Counted from the first letter of the stretch, positions 43,825 to 54,026 are shown. The stretch: DNA of 64,000 bases from Tumebacillus sp. BK434 (GCF_004340785.1 NZ_SLXS01000001.1:1160636-1224635); one strand, 5' to 3'. Made by a program: numbers and translations. Notes: generated by a model not told the origin, from the letters alone.

Positions 43825-44700
43825 CTACCTTGCTTCAGCCTTGGTTTTTTTCACTACATAGAGGAATTCCAAGGAACCGAGGCTGGCGGCCGGCTCGATC
43901 TCTGCCGTCTGGGTCAGGCCCAACTTGTCCTCGGTCACGCTCGCGATCTTTCCGATATACAAATTGGCCGGAAAAAGCGTGTAGGCGAGACCGGATGTGA
44001 CGACATTCTGGCCTTTTTCCACCTTGGTGTCGAGCGTGATCCCCGTCATTTCCACCCGCACCTTGTCGGTGTGCGACAAGTCGTTGGTGGCGCCGCTGAC
44101 GATGCCGTAGGCGATGTTTTTCTCGTCGTTGTTCAAGACTTTCGCAGAGATCCCCATCCGCTCTTTGTCGGTGAGGAGCAGCACTTTGGAGTGATAGGGC
44201 GTTACTTCGTAGACGCGCCCGACCAGCCCTTTATTGGCGGTGATCACCGCCATGTCTTTCTCGACGCCGTTCTTGCTGCCGACGTCGATGGTGATTTCTT
44301 TGTTCCACGAGGACGGGCTGCGCCCGACGACGTTGGCAGACACGAGATCGAACTGGCCGGAGATGTCCTTCAGCTTGTAGAGGTCGTCCTTGAGCTTTTT
44401 GTTCTCCCGTTGCAGCACTTCGACCTGGATCGCCATCGAAGAATAATCGTTCAGGTTCTGCTTCAGCTTGGCGTTTTCCTCGTACAACGCCTTGATGTTC
44501 TGAATCTGCTCAAAGAAGTCGGCAACGTGGTGAACAGGAGCGTAGATGACGCCCTGCACCCAGCCGAACGCGTCGATGAGGAAGGCTTCCGGCCAAGTCG
44601 GCTTCTCCCGCTCCCGCAGCGTCAGACCAACCAAAGCGGCGAGCAAGATGAAACTGGCGAGAAGCGCCATCATTCTCTTGCTTGTAAAAAATCGGGTCAC
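43825..44700 (-). CDS. mreC: Rod shape-determining protein MreC
   Basis: 291 aa with an N-terminal membrane helix (MMALLASFILLAALVGLTL), a coiled coil (about 70-112) and the double beta-barrel domain with VSANVVGRSPSSWNKEITID and GLVGRVYEVTPYHSKVLLLT. Scaffold linking MreB to extracytoplasmic PBPs. Confidence 0.95.
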   Translation of the reverse strand: MTRFFTSKRMMALLASFILLAALVGLTLREREKPTWPEAFLIDAFGWVQGVIYAPVHHVADFFEQIQNIKALYEENAKLKQNLNDYSSMAIQVEVLQRENKKLKDDLYKLKDISGQFDLVSANVVGRSPSSWNKEITIDVGSKNGVEKDMAVITANKGLVGRVYEVTPYHSKVLLLTDKERMGISAKVLNNDEKNIAYGIVSGATNDLSHTDKVRVEMTGITLDTKVEKGQNVVTSGLAYTLFPANLYIGKIASVTEDKLGLTQTAEIEPAASLGSLEFLYVVKKTKAEAR

Positions 44701-44740
44701 CCGTTACCCACTTCCTTTTGTAACGCCTGATAGGGCTGGA

Positions 44741-45826
<1,086 letters not shown>

Positions 45827-45828
45827 CT

Positions 45829-45858
45829 ATTATACAGCATGAGTCAGGGATCTGCCTA
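45829..45858 (-). promoter_or_regulatory. Predicted promoter of the mre operon
   Basis: Minus-strand TATAAT (45829-45834, perfect) with a weak TAGGCA (45853-45858) 18 nt upstream. Confidence 0.6.
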
Positions 45859-45861
45859 GTG

Positions 45862-46575
45862 CTACAGCCAGCCTTTTTCCTGCATGCTTATGTAGCAATT
45901 TTCGCCGATGATGATGTGGTCGAGCAGTTCAATACCCAGAATCTGTCCGGCTTCCACCAGACGGCGGGTCACTTTGACATCATCGAAGCTAGGCGTGGGG
46001 TCACCGCTGGGATGGTTGTGCAGGCAAATGATCGAAGCGGCGCTTTTCTTGAGCGCAGTCTTGTAGATTTCGCGCGGATGAGCGATCGAGGAGTCCAGCG
46101 AACCGATCGACACGATCTCTTCCCCGATCAGGCGATTCTTCGTGTCCAGATGGAGCACGACAAAATGCTCTTTCAGGTGAAATCGCAGGCGGTCCATCAT
46201 GTAATCTGCCGCATCGGCGGGAGAAGCGAACGTCGGGCGCGCATCGTTTTTCAGGCGTGCGACCCGGCGTCCGATCTCGATGGCAGCCTTCAGCTCGGTC
46301 GCTTTGGCCACCCCGATACCCGGGAGTGCGGTCAGTTCATTCAGGTCCGCGTCGATCAGATGGCGGATGCCGCCAAGGCGTTTGAGAATCTGTTCGGCCA
46401 AATCGACCGCCGAACAGCCGCGGGAGCCCGTGCGAAGCAGAATGGCGAGCAGCTCGGCGTTGCTGAGCGACTCTGCGCCATGAAGCATCATGCGTTCGCG
46501 CGGACGATCTTCCTTAGGAATCTCCCGCACCAGGACCGGCTGACGGGCTTGCAGAACTGCCCCCATACCGGTCAC
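45862..46575 (-). CDS. radC: RadC family JAMM-domain protein
   Basis: 237 aa. N-terminal helix-hairpin-helix region (LTALPGIGVAKATELKAAI) and C-terminal RadC/JAMM domain with HNHPSGDPTPSFDD metal motif. Despite the name, a DNA-repair role is not established. Its GTG overlaps the maf stop (GTGA); an ATG three codons later is an alternative start. The maf-radC-mreB order matches B. subtilis. Confidence 0.93.
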   Translation of the reverse strand: MTGMGAVLQARQPVLVREIPKEDRPRERMMLHGAESLSNAELLAILLRTGSRGCSAVDLAEQILKRLGGIRHLIDADLNELTALPGIGVAKATELKAAIEIGRRVARLKNDARPTFASPADAADYMMDRLRFHLKEHFVVLHLDTKNRLIGEEIVSIGSLDSSIAHPREIYKTALKKSAASIICLHNHPSGDPTPSFDDVKVTRRLVEAGQILGIELLDHIIIGENCYISMQEKGWL

Positions 46576-47171
46576 CTGCCTTCTTGGTTAGCGAGGATTT
46601 CAAATCCGAAACCTGCCAAATGATCCGCAACCAGAGAAACGGGCAAGCCCACGACGTTAAAATAGTCGCCTTGAATCTCCGGGATGAAGGCGGAAGCAGC
46701 TCCTTGAATGCCGTAAGCGCCCGCCTTGTCCATCGGGTGGCCGCTGGCCACATAACGCGCGATGAGTTCCGGGGACAGCTCTTTCATCACCACTTTGGTG
46801 CCGCAGACGTCGCGCACTTCCTGCCCGCCGCCCGCTTCCACAAAAGCGATCCCTGTGTATACCATATGCGCATGTCCGGACAACTTGGACAACATTCTTT
46901 TCGCATCTTCTTCATCGACCGGCTTGCCGAGGATGGCGCCGTCGCTCACCACGATGGTGTCCGCTCCGAGGACCAGCCCATGAGATAAAGAATTCGCAAC
47001 TGCTTTCGCCTTTCTGTACGCCAGCTCTTGAACGAGTTCCACCGGGTCTGCGCCCGGCGCAAACGATTCGTCCACATCGCTCACAATCACTTCGAATGAC
47101 AGTCCCAGACCGGCCAGAAGCTCTTTCCGGCGCGGAGATCCGGATGCCAGCACTAACAGCTGATCCTGCAT
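46572..47171 (-). CDS. maf: Maf-family nucleotide pyrophosphatase
   Basis: 199 aa. Signature LASGSPRRKELL at the N-terminus, DVDESF, GADTIV and SGHAHMVYTG. Maf hydrolyses modified or canonical nucleoside triphosphates (dTTP/UTP type) and delays septation when overproduced. GGAGG precedes the ATG. Confidence 0.95.
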   Translation of the reverse strand: MQDQLLVLASGSPRRKELLAGLGLSFEVIVSDVDESFAPGADPVELVQELAYRKAKAVANSLSHGLVLGADTIVVSDGAILGKPVDEEDAKRMLSKLSGHAHMVYTGIAFVEAGGGQEVRDVCGTKVVMKELSPELIARYVASGHPMDKAGAYGIQGAASAFIPEIQGDYFNVVGLPVSLVADHLAGFGFEILANQEGR

Positions 47172-47349
47172 AGCGGCCCTTCGCCTCCATGTTCATTTTC
47201 CAAGAAACAGATGCATAATACCGTTTCTGGCTACTCTGGATTATTTTAGTCTGTCCCGGAAAAAGAAAACTATGTCCATGATAATATACTCTTTATCTTG
47301 TTGACTGTCCAGAACAGAACGGCGACAGAAGTTGACACGAATTTGACAA

Positions 47350-47377
47350 AGAAAAACCCGCCCCGTTTCAGGCGGAT
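47350..47377 (-). terminator. Terminator of aspA
   Basis: Minus-strand CCGCC / GGCGG stem with T5 tail, 14 nt beyond the stop. The 47172-47349 stretch otherwise shows nothing I can support. Confidence 0.7.
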
Positions 47378-47390
47378 CTTTCGATGGTTC

Positions 47391-48809
47391 TTATTCACCA
47401 AACAGCAGCTTGCTTCCTGCGATACCCGGTGAAGTCATCTCGAACGGATTGAGGATCACATCGAGCTCCTCTTCGGTGAGGATACCGCGCTCGAGGCAGA
47501 TCTCGCGGACGGAACGCCCGGTCTGGATCGCTTCTTTTGCGACCATCGTCGCCGTCTCATAGCCGACATGCGGGTTGATCGCAGTGACGACGCCAACGCT
47601 CATCTCGACCAGTTGGCGGCACCGCTCTACGTTCGCGGTCAGATCTTCGATCAGGCGCTCGCGGAAGACGCGCAACGCGTTTTGCAGAATCGACAGGGAC
47701 TGGAGCAGGTTGAAGACGAGCACCGGCTCCATCACGTTCAGTTCCAGCTGACCCGCTTCCGAGGCGAGCGAGATGGTGTGATCGTTACCGATCACTTGGA
47801 ATGCGACCTGGTTGACCACTTCAGCCATGACCGGGTTGACTTTGCCCGGCATGATCGACGAGCCCGGCTGGCGCGGCGGCAGGTTCAATTCGCCGAGGCC
47901 GGTGCGCGGCCCGGATGCCATCAAGCGGATGTCATTGCAGATCTTCGACAGGTTCACGGCGCAGATCTTCAGCGCGCCCGACACTTCGGTGTAGGCGTCT
48001 GTGTTCTGTGTGGCATCGACGAGATCGTCAGCCCGCTTGAGGTCGAGCCCGGTGATCGAGCGGAGATGCTCGGCCACTTTGACGATGTAGCGCGGGTCGG
48101 CGTTCAGGCCGGTGCCGACCGCCGTCGCGCCCATGTTGATCTCGCGCAGGTTGTCGAGCGAGCGCACGACGCGATCATAGTCGCGGGAGATCACCCGCGC
48201 ATAAGCGGAAAATTCCTGTCCGAGGCGGATCGGCACCGCGTCTTGCAGATGGGTGCGGCCCATCTTGATCACCTGGTCAAACTCCTGTGCCTTCGCCTGC
48301 AAAGCGTTGCGGAGGTTGTCCAGCTCTGTGACGACGCCTTGCGCCAGATTCAGCGAGGCGATGCGGATCGCCGTCGGGAACACGTCGTTGGTCGACTGCG
48401 CCATGTTGACGTGCGTGTTCGGCGAGCAGTGCAGATATTCGCCTTTCGCGCCGCCGAGCAGCTCGATCGCGCGGTTGGCGATCACCTCGTTGGCGTTCAT
48501 GTTCATCGAAGTGCCGGCACCGCCTTGGATGGAATCGACGATAAACTGATCGTGGAATTGACCGTCAAGCACTTCATCAGCAGCTTGGGCGATCGCTTCC
48601 CCAATCTTTTTCTTCAAGACGCCCACTTCCATGTTCGCCAGCGCGGCCGCTTTTTTGACGGCTGCCAGGGCGCGGATCATCTCCACATGCGGCGGGATGC
48701 CCGTGATCGGGAAGTTCTCCACGGCGCGCAGGGTCTGAATGCCGTAATATGCGTCTGCCGGCACGTCTTTTGTGCCGAGAAGGTCTTTTTCAACTCGATA
48801 TGCTGTCAT
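47391..48809 (-). CDS. aspA: Aspartate ammonia-lyase
   Basis: Converts aspartate to fumarate and ammonia. 472 aa from the ATG at 48809 (AAAGGAG 10 nt upstream). N-terminal YRVEKDLLGTKDVPADAYYG, the helix SPNTHVNMAQSTND, MGRTHLQDAVP and the fumarase/aspartase signature GSSIMPGKVNPV. The N-terminal sequence fits aspartase better than class II fumarase. Confidence 0.93.
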   Translation of the reverse strand: MTAYRVEKDLLGTKDVPADAYYGIQTLRAVENFPITGIPPHVEMIRALAAVKKAAALANMEVGVLKKKIGEAIAQAADEVLDGQFHDQFIVDSIQGGAGTSMNMNANEVIANRAIELLGGAKGEYLHCSPNTHVNMAQSTNDVFPTAIRIASLNLAQGVVTELDNLRNALQAKAQEFDQVIKMGRTHLQDAVPIRLGQEFSAYARVISRDYDRVVRSLDNLREINMGATAVGTGLNADPRYIVKVAEHLRSITGLDLKRADDLVDATQNTDAYTEVSGALKICAVNLSKICNDIRLMASGPRTGLGELNLPPRQPGSSIMPGKVNPVMAEVVNQVAFQVIGNDHTISLASEAGQLELNVMEPVLVFNLLQSLSILQNALRVFRERLIEDLTANVERCRQLVEMSVGVVTAINPHVGYETATMVAKEAIQTGRSVREICLERGILTEEELDVILNPFEMTSPGIAGSKLLFGE

Positions 48810-48901
48810 GATAGAGAAACTCCTTTGTATGTGCAAATATTACTCTATCGTACCATACTTTGCCGTTATATCCGAACCGGTTCATTCAAATCCGGTACAT
48901 T

Positions 48902-49777
48902 TTAGAGTTCATCATAGCTTTTCTTGATCACTTGCCCCACATAGCCGAGCTTGCTGTTGAGCTGCAGATAGCTGGTCTTCTGCTTGCCGGTCAGCCCAAT
49001 GTCCACCGTCAGCACCGTGAGGCCGTGCTTCTGCTTCAGGGCGGACAGCTCTTTCATCCGGTTCTGGCTCCACTGGTCTTTGCTGACCACCTGCGGGTCG
49101 AAGTCTTCCCACAAAATGCCGTCGATGTACGGCGCCGTGCGGTCTTTCAGCGCGGTCAGGCCCCAGTTTTGCACGATCGTCTGCGCCGGGAAGTCCGCAC
49201 GCAGCGAGGCGACGAACTGCACCGCCCCTTCACGCTGGCGATTGGAGACATCAGACGGCCAGATGCCGTCATCGGCGTTGCCCATCGTGTCGAGGAACAC
49301 GCCGTTCAGACCTTTAGCGAGCACTTGGCTGCGATAATCTTCGAGCAGCAGTTGACGGTAGTGTGCGCTGTTGATGTCCATCGACCAGGACTCCCAGTCC
49401 GAACGGAAGTCGCGCTTGCCTTTGATGGTCAGATAGTCGCCGTTTGTTGCCTGTTTCAGCAGGTCGGAGTCTTTGTATTGCTCCAGCACACTGAGGTAGC
49501 CGAGCACCTTGACCCCTTTTTGCTTCAAGGTGTCAACTTGAGCCTTGGTCCACAGGCGCGGTTCGATCACGACCAGTTCATAGGCGGTCAGCTTTTGCAA
49601 GACGGCCGGTTTCGGCTCGCCGTAGAAGATTGTATAGGAATTGATCCCGGTCAGGGAGCTGGGCTTTTGCTTGACGGCTGCGACCGGCTGAGCCAGCGCG
49701 GTGTCTGCGACGGCCACCCCCGTGACCAGAGTGCATGCAAGACATAGGGTCGAGAGGTTACGCATCATTTTATTCAT
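48902..49777 (-). CDS. Secreted GH114-type glycoside hydrolase-like protein
   Basis: 291-aa precursor from the ATG at 49777 (AAGGAG upstream). Signal peptide to about residue 29 (ends ALAQ). The mature part is a TIM-barrel of the GH114 / endo-alpha-1,4-polygalactosaminidase type: INSYTIFYGEPKPAVLQKL, GVKVLGYLSVLEQYKD, GVFLDTMGNADDGIWPS (acidic active-site residues) and GILWEDFD. Members cut galactosamine-rich exopolysaccharide. Preceded by a c-di-GMP-I riboswitch, so expression is probably tied to the biofilm/motility switch. Confidence 0.87.
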   Translation of the reverse strand: MNKMMRNLSTLCLACTLVTGVAVADTALAQPVAAVKQKPSSLTGINSYTIFYGEPKPAVLQKLTAYELVVIEPRLWTKAQVDTLKQKGVKVLGYLSVLEQYKDSDLLKQATNGDYLTIKGKRDFRSDWESWSMDINSAHYRQLLLEDYRSQVLAKGLNGVFLDTMGNADDGIWPSDVSNRQREGAVQFVASLRADFPAQTIVQNWGLTALKDRTAPYIDGILWEDFDPQVVSKDQWSQNRMKELSALKQKHGLTVLTVDIGLTGKQKTSYLQLNSKLGYVGQVIKKSYDEL

Positions 49778-49804
49778 GAGGTCTACACTCCTTGTTGCAA
49801 AGAT

Positions 49805-49838
49805 GAAAAACGCCCTCTCCGTATCAGGAAGGGCGCTG
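49805..49838 (-). terminator. Terminator in the c-di-GMP riboswitch expression platform
   Basis: Minus-strand AGCGCCCTT / AGAGGGCGT stem followed by T5, between the aptamer and the GH114 gene. Confidence 0.75.
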
Positions 49839-49866
49839 GAGTGCGGCAGAGTAAGGTCTGCCTCCT

Positions 49867-49963
49867 GCAACCTGGCGATCTGTGACAGCTTGCTGCCGTC
49901 CGAAGACCCATGGCTTTGCGTCCTTGCCTTTCGACAAGTTTGCCCTTACCCGTATGAGGTTAC
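49867..49963 (-). ncRNA. c-di-GMP-I (GEMM) riboswitch
   Basis: Minus strand: closing stem GTAACCT / AGGTTGC, the core GGGCAAAC, a stem CTTGTC-GAAA-GGCAAG with GNRA tetraloop, then GGACGCAAAGCC, followed by a second hairpin (GGGTCTTCGGAC). These are the hallmark GEMM-I elements. A terminator lies 30 nt downstream, before the GH114 gene. Confidence 0.9.
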
Positions 49964-49993
49964 CCCTATTGTAAATGCCGTACCCCGCTTTGT

Positions 49994-50881
49994 CTACTCA
50001 CTTTTCAACAAGTTGCTAACGAGCGATTCATAGCCGAGATAAAAAGCGGTCAATTTAACTTGTGCGGCAAACATACCCCTTCCTTCTTGCACCGCTTTCA
50101 CCGCTTCCGACAGCGAGCCGTGCATTTTTTCCAACAGGACTTTCTCCTCCGTGCGATTCGCCTTGGCGAGGATGGTCTGCCAGTTTTTCAGCTCGCCGTC
50201 GAGCGCGGCGAGCTCCGGCGCCAGCGCTTTGGCTTTGGACGCATCGGGCGACGGTTCGAGCGCCAGCGGCATGATCGCGGCGGCGAGCTGCAATTCCTTC
50301 GCGATGCCGGTGGTGATCGTTTTCGCGTCCGCTTCGGCGACGCCCGTCAGCTTGCCGCTGCGAGCTTCGATGATGAACTCCTTGGGATAGTGCTGGATCT
50401 CCAGATCTTTCAGCGCCGCTTCGAGTTGCTTGCCAGCCGCTTTGTCAGCGGTGACGGCGGTGAAGACCTGAAACTGTTCGGTTCCACGGATTACCGTGCC
50501 GACGCCCTTGTCGGCGACGGCCGCTTGCAGCGCTTCAGCACGGGCGCGGTCTTTGAACACGCCGATCTGCATCGCGTACAAGGAGACGCCGGGCAATTCT
50601 GCCTCGGCACCGAAGGCCGGGACTCCGCCCGGCTGTGCGGCGGGCGCATCGGGCGATGTGGCGGAGACGATGCCAGACGCGGTCTGTCCTTTGAACAACA
50701 GGAGCAGGCAAACGCCAAGCAAGACGCCGGTCAGCGTGGCGAGAAGTAACGGAAACAAGATTCGCCCCTTGCCGGCGCTGCTCTTCAGCCCGCGCTGCAG
50801 GCGGGATGGAAATCGGGTGCAGGCGTCGGCCTTACTTGTGCTTTTGCTTTTGATATGTACGTTGATTTGTGGTTTGTCCAT
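49994..50881 (-). CDS. SpoIIB-like SPOR-domain membrane protein
   Basis: 295 aa from the ATG at 50881 (AGGAG 8 nt upstream; a GTG two codons earlier is too close). Basic cytoplasmic N-terminus, one membrane helix (about 44-64, FPLLLATLTGVLLGVCLLLL), a linker, a SPOR domain (about 98-170, SLYAMQIGVFKDRARAEALQ) that should bind denuded septal glycan, and a helical C-terminal region. Position between comC and maf is that of spoIIB in B. subtilis, which promotes engulfment. The identification rests on synteny and domain layout. Confidence 0.78.
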   Translation of the reverse strand: MDKPQINVHIKSKSTSKADACTRFPSRLQRGLKSSAGKGRILFPLLLATLTGVLLGVCLLLLFKGQTASGIVSATSPDAPAAQPGGVPAFGAEAELPGVSLYAMQIGVFKDRARAEALQAAVADKGVGTVIRGTEQFQVFTAVTADKAAGKQLEAALKDLEIQHYPKEFIIEARSGKLTGVAEADAKTITTGIAKELQLAAAIMPLALEPSPDASKAKALAPELAALDGELKNWQTILAKANRTEEKVLLEKMHGSLSEAVKAVQEGRGMFAAQVKLTAFYLGYESLVSNLLKSE

Positions 50882-50972
50882 GCTCACCGCTCCTTTTCAG
50901 ATTCCGAGTCTAGTTGCTAGAGTCTATGAAAAGTTCTGCAAAGCTATGACAAAGAAAAAAGAGCGATAAAAT

Positions 50973-51015
50973 AAAAAAAGGTGTGCTCAGGCACGAAACC
51001 TGAGAACACCTTTTT
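50973..51015. terminator. Terminator of the YabE-like gene
   Basis: AAAGGTGTGCTCAGG / CCTGAGAACACCTTT hairpin with A-run before and T5 after, effective on both strands. Confidence 0.85.
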
Positions 51016-51041
51016 CCGTCTAATCTTATAGAGAGATCCGA

Positions 51042-52025
51042 TCAGTTCAGGATGTGAACCTTCACTGCACGGCGGCCGAATTGAAGTGCCTGTTCGCGAG
51101 TATCAAAATGAATGTCAATTCGATTGCCTTTGATCGCCCCGCCGACATCGCTGGCTACTCCGTATCCGTATCCCTCGATATACAGCTTCGTACCGAGCGG
51201 AATCACGTTCGGATCCACCGCGATCGTCCCCTGCCCGGCAGCACCGCCCGAGGCAGTCCGCTCTCCCGGCATCGAGTACGCCGAGGCAGCCATGGTGAGC
51301 ACTTTCATTGCGGTCAGGTTGGTATCGCTCCCCCTGCTCGCCACCACAACCGGACGCTGCTGCGTTCCGTAGGAGACGACCTGGTTGACCGGCGCGCTGA
51401 CGACTGTGCGCTCGTCTTTGCGATCGACTTCTTTGCCATTTTCGAACACAATTTTCGTTGTGATCTTGGCTTTCCCTTCCACACCGGATGTCAGCACTTT
51501 CTCAGTGCCTGTGTACAAGTTGGCATCTGGCTGGCGTTCGGTCTGAAAAGGTATGGATTCCTCTGCGACTTTCACTTCTTCAGATCTGCGTGTGATCGTG
51601 ATCTTTTGTCCGTTTTCGATGGAGGCTCTTAATTCCAGATTGGTCTTATCAGCCTGATTCAGCTTGATACCTAGTTCTTTGAGCAATTCTTCTGTCGTGC
51701 CGGCCTGCGTTTTCACGCTGACCACTTCATTGGTGCCGTCCTGGATTTGAATGGATTTTGCATGTGTGACTGTGATGATCGTTCCTTCTGCAAGTGCGTC
51801 TATAGCTGCAGGTTGCACCAAGTCTTCTGTTCCTACTGTCACGCCTTTGTCGCGCAACAGCTCTCCTACCGTCCCCACTTGGAAACCGGAGATTTCCTGC
51901 TTCTGTCCGTCAACTTCCAAGGTTACCGTCTTGTAAGTGGACGTTGCTGTTGCCACGCCTCCGATCAGGAGTGCGACAGCCGCTGCAGAAAGGCAGTAAA
52001 CAGACTTACGGTTGACCTTTTGCAC
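51042..52025 (-). CDS. YabE/RpfB-like cell-wall protein: DUF348, G5 and 3D domains
   Basis: 327 aa with an N-terminal signal anchor (CLSAAAVALLIGGVATATS), two DUF348 repeats (about 31-140), a G5 domain (about 146-225) and a C-terminal 3D domain with the three conserved aspartates (AVDPNVIPLGTKLYI, ASDVGGAIKGNRIDIHFD). Such proteins are muralytic factors that stimulate growth or germination. GTG start behind GAGGTGG. Own promoter and terminator. Confidence 0.9.
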   Translation of the reverse strand: MQKVNRKSVYCLSAAAVALLIGGVATATSTYKTVTLEVDGQKQEISGFQVGTVGELLRDKGVTVGTEDLVQPAAIDALAEGTIITVTHAKSIQIQDGTNEVVSVKTQAGTTEELLKELGIKLNQADKTNLELRASIENGQKITITRRSEEVKVAEESIPFQTERQPDANLYTGTEKVLTSGVEGKAKITTKIVFENGKEVDRKDERTVVSAPVNQVVSYGTQQRPVVVASRGSDTNLTAMKVLTMAASAYSMPGERTASGGAAGQGTIAVDPNVIPLGTKLYIEGYGYGVASDVGGAIKGNRIDIHFDTREQALQFGRRAVKVHILN

Positions 52026-52098
52026 TCAACCACCTCTTTTTTTGTAATTTCCCACGCTGGAAACTACCCCCAATATCATGCGGACAAGAACTGGATAC

Positions 52099-52127
52099 AG
52101 TATAACCCTACTTTCCGAATCTGGCAA
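52099..52127 (-). promoter_or_regulatory. Predicted sigma-A promoter of the YabE-like gene
   Basis: Minus-strand TTGCCA (52122-52127) and TATACT (52099-52104), spacer 17 nt. The leader of about 70 nt contains a small hairpin (TTTCCAGCGTGGGAAA). Between 52128 and 52217 I see nothing else. Confidence 0.7.
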
Positions 52128-52217
52128 TGGGCAGAAATGGAAATAACTGAATATTGCATCGATTCGACAGGATTTGACGCACTCCTTTCACTCCGGCACT
52201 GGAGGTACGTAGACAGA

Positions 52218-52850
52218 TTATGCGGGTGGTAAAGTTACAAGAACCAACAAAAAGAAGGACAGTCCGTCTGCCGGTGCGCTCCACTGCTGCCAATACCACC
52301 CCCACAGCGCGCCGCCGTAAGCCCATGTCGAGAAAGTGCCAAGCAGGATAAACGGACCAAAAGGAATGTGCTGGCCGGGCCGAATCCGCCGCGTCCACAA
52401 GAGCGGAAGACCGATCAGCGTGCCCCACAGACAGGAGAAGAACAGGGCCAATAACACCCCTTTGACCCCCAGAACCAGTCCGATCAAAGCGAACACTTTT
52501 ACATCGCCGCCCCCCATCCCGTTCGTCACCAGCCCCAGCACCGCCAGCGCGGTAAAGCCGACTGCACAGCCCAGCAGGTACTGGAAAAACGGCTCCTGAT
52601 GAATCAACAGCCGCAGCAGAAACAAGATCGCAAGCGACGGATAGACGATCCGGTTCGGCATCAGCATCGATTGCAAATCGGTGACAGTCAGCAGGATGAG
52701 CACCAAAAACAACACCGCCGCCACGCCTGTTTCCCCGGAGAATCCCCCATGAACTACCACAATCGGCAAGACGAATGCTGACAGGGCGACGCCTGTCGAA
52801 CGATGACCTCGCAGTTTCGCGCTGCTACTTCTTGGACGCCCCTTCATCAT
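52218..52850 (-). CDS. comC: Type IV prepilin peptidase (A24), ComC-like
   Basis: 210-aa polytopic membrane aspartic protease that removes prepilin leaders. Catalytic Asp residues are in TDLQSMLMPN (about 60-69) and GMGGGDVKVFA (GxGD, about 112-122). It lacks the N-terminal zinc/methyltransferase half of full PilD enzymes, so it is a short form. GGGGAGG precedes several closely spaced starts; I use the ATG at 52850. The needed substrates are encoded at 20-22 kb. It lies 92 nt downstream of pilT. Confidence 0.85.
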   Translation of the reverse strand: MMKGRPRSSSAKLRGHRSTGVALSAFVLPIVVVHGGFSGETGVAAVLFLVLILLTVTDLQSMLMPNRIVYPSLAILFLLRLLIHQEPFFQYLLGCAVGFTALAVLGLVTNGMGGGDVKVFALIGLVLGVKGVLLALFFSCLWGTLIGLPLLWTRRIRPGQHIPFGPFILLGTFSTWAYGGALWGWYWQQWSAPADGLSFFLLVLVTLPPA

Positions 52851-52942
52851 CACCACCTCCCCTTACTATCCCGTGTTGCATAACATGCATCCAGCTCATT
52901 CATCGACACTCTCCTTCCGAATCAACAACCCGTTTGCACCTG

Positions 52943-53968
52943 CTAGGACGAGAGGTGCTTGTTTGCTGTGTCTGCATCGATCAACCCGCGGCAGACTAAT
53001 TCATGCAGGTGCTGCTCAAACGTCTGCATGCCGTGCGCTTTGCCTGTTTGCATGGCGGTGCGCAGCTGGTGGGACTGCTCAGTGCGGATGAGATTGGCGA
53101 CGCCGGGCGTGTTGACGAGGATCTCTTGGACGGCGACCCGGCCGCCGCCGCGCTTGGGCAGAAGGCGCTGAGAGACGACGCCAAGCAGCACGGAGGCCAG
53201 CTGGGAGCGGATCTGGCGCTGTCCAACGGCCGGGAACACATCGAGGATGCGGTCGATCGTCTGCGGGGCGTCTGACGTGTGCAACGTCGCCAGCACCAGA
53301 TGACCCGTCTCGGCCGCGGTGACCGCCGTGGCGATCGTCTCCAGATCTCGCATCTCTCCGACGAAGATCACATCCGGGTCTTGCCGCAGCGCTGCCCGCA
53401 GCCCGTCCGCAAACGACCGCGTATCGCGCCCGACCTCCCGCTGATCGATCAGGCTCTGCTGATGGGCATGCACATACTCGACCGGGTCCTCGAGCGTGAT
53501 GATCCGCCGCCGCGACGTCCGGTTGATCTGCTCAAGCAAACAGGTGAGCGTCGTCGACTTCCCGCTCCCCGTTGGCCCCGTCACCAAAAACAAGCCCTGT
53601 CTCCGCTCCCCAAACGACAAAACGGTCCGGGACAGCCCCAGCTCCTCCGCCGTCGGTACCCGGCTTGGAATCACCCGAATGGCCAGCGCCACCTCTCCCA
53701 TGCTGCGGAACGCCTGCACCCGAAACCGCTCCCCCTCCGGCAATCGATAGGACAAATCGCATTCGCCCCCCTCGCGCAGCTCCATCCACCCTTTCGCACC
53801 GAGCAGTTCCTGGGCCAGCTCCGACGTGTCCTCTGCACGCAACACATCCTGCTCCGGCATCGGCCGCAACTCCCCGTCCACCCGCACCATCGGCGGCGCG
53901 CCAACCGTCACATGCACGTCAGACGCCAGCAGCTCCAACGCCTTTCGCAACATCGCCTGCATCTTCAT
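52943..53968 (-). CDS. pilT: PilT-like type IV pilus retraction ATPase
   Basis: 341 aa from the ATG at 53968 (GGGGAGG upstream). N-terminal SDVHVTVGAPPMVRVDGEL, Walker A GPTGSGKS at 131-138, Asp box TLEDPVEYVH, Walker B VIFVGEMRD, His box TGHLVLATLHT and the PilT-type LRTAMQTGKAHGMQTFEQ near the C-terminus. These favour PilT over the PilB/PulE class. It lies 84 nt after the folC terminator region and is followed by the prepilin peptidase gene. Confidence 0.9.
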   Translation of the reverse strand: MKMQAMLRKALELLASDVHVTVGAPPMVRVDGELRPMPEQDVLRAEDTSELAQELLGAKGWMELREGGECDLSYRLPEGERFRVQAFRSMGEVALAIRVIPSRVPTAEELGLSRTVLSFGERRQGLFLVTGPTGSGKSTTLTCLLEQINRTSRRRIITLEDPVEYVHAHQQSLIDQREVGRDTRSFADGLRAALRQDPDVIFVGEMRDLETIATAVTAAETGHLVLATLHTSDAPQTIDRILDVFPAVGQRQIRSQLASVLLGVVSQRLLPKRGGGRVAVQEILVNTPGVANLIRTEQSHQLRTAMQTGKAHGMQTFEQHLHELVCRGLIDADTANKHLSS

Positions 53969-54002
53969 TTTAACCACTCCTCCCCGTCTCCGGCCATGAA
54001 AG

Positions 54003-54026
54003 AAGGACCCTGTCTCCAGGGTCCTT
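54003..54026 (-). terminator. Terminator of folC
   Basis: AAGGACCCT / AGGGTCCTT perfect stem with a 6-nt loop and a short T-rich tail on the minus strand. Confidence 0.7.
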
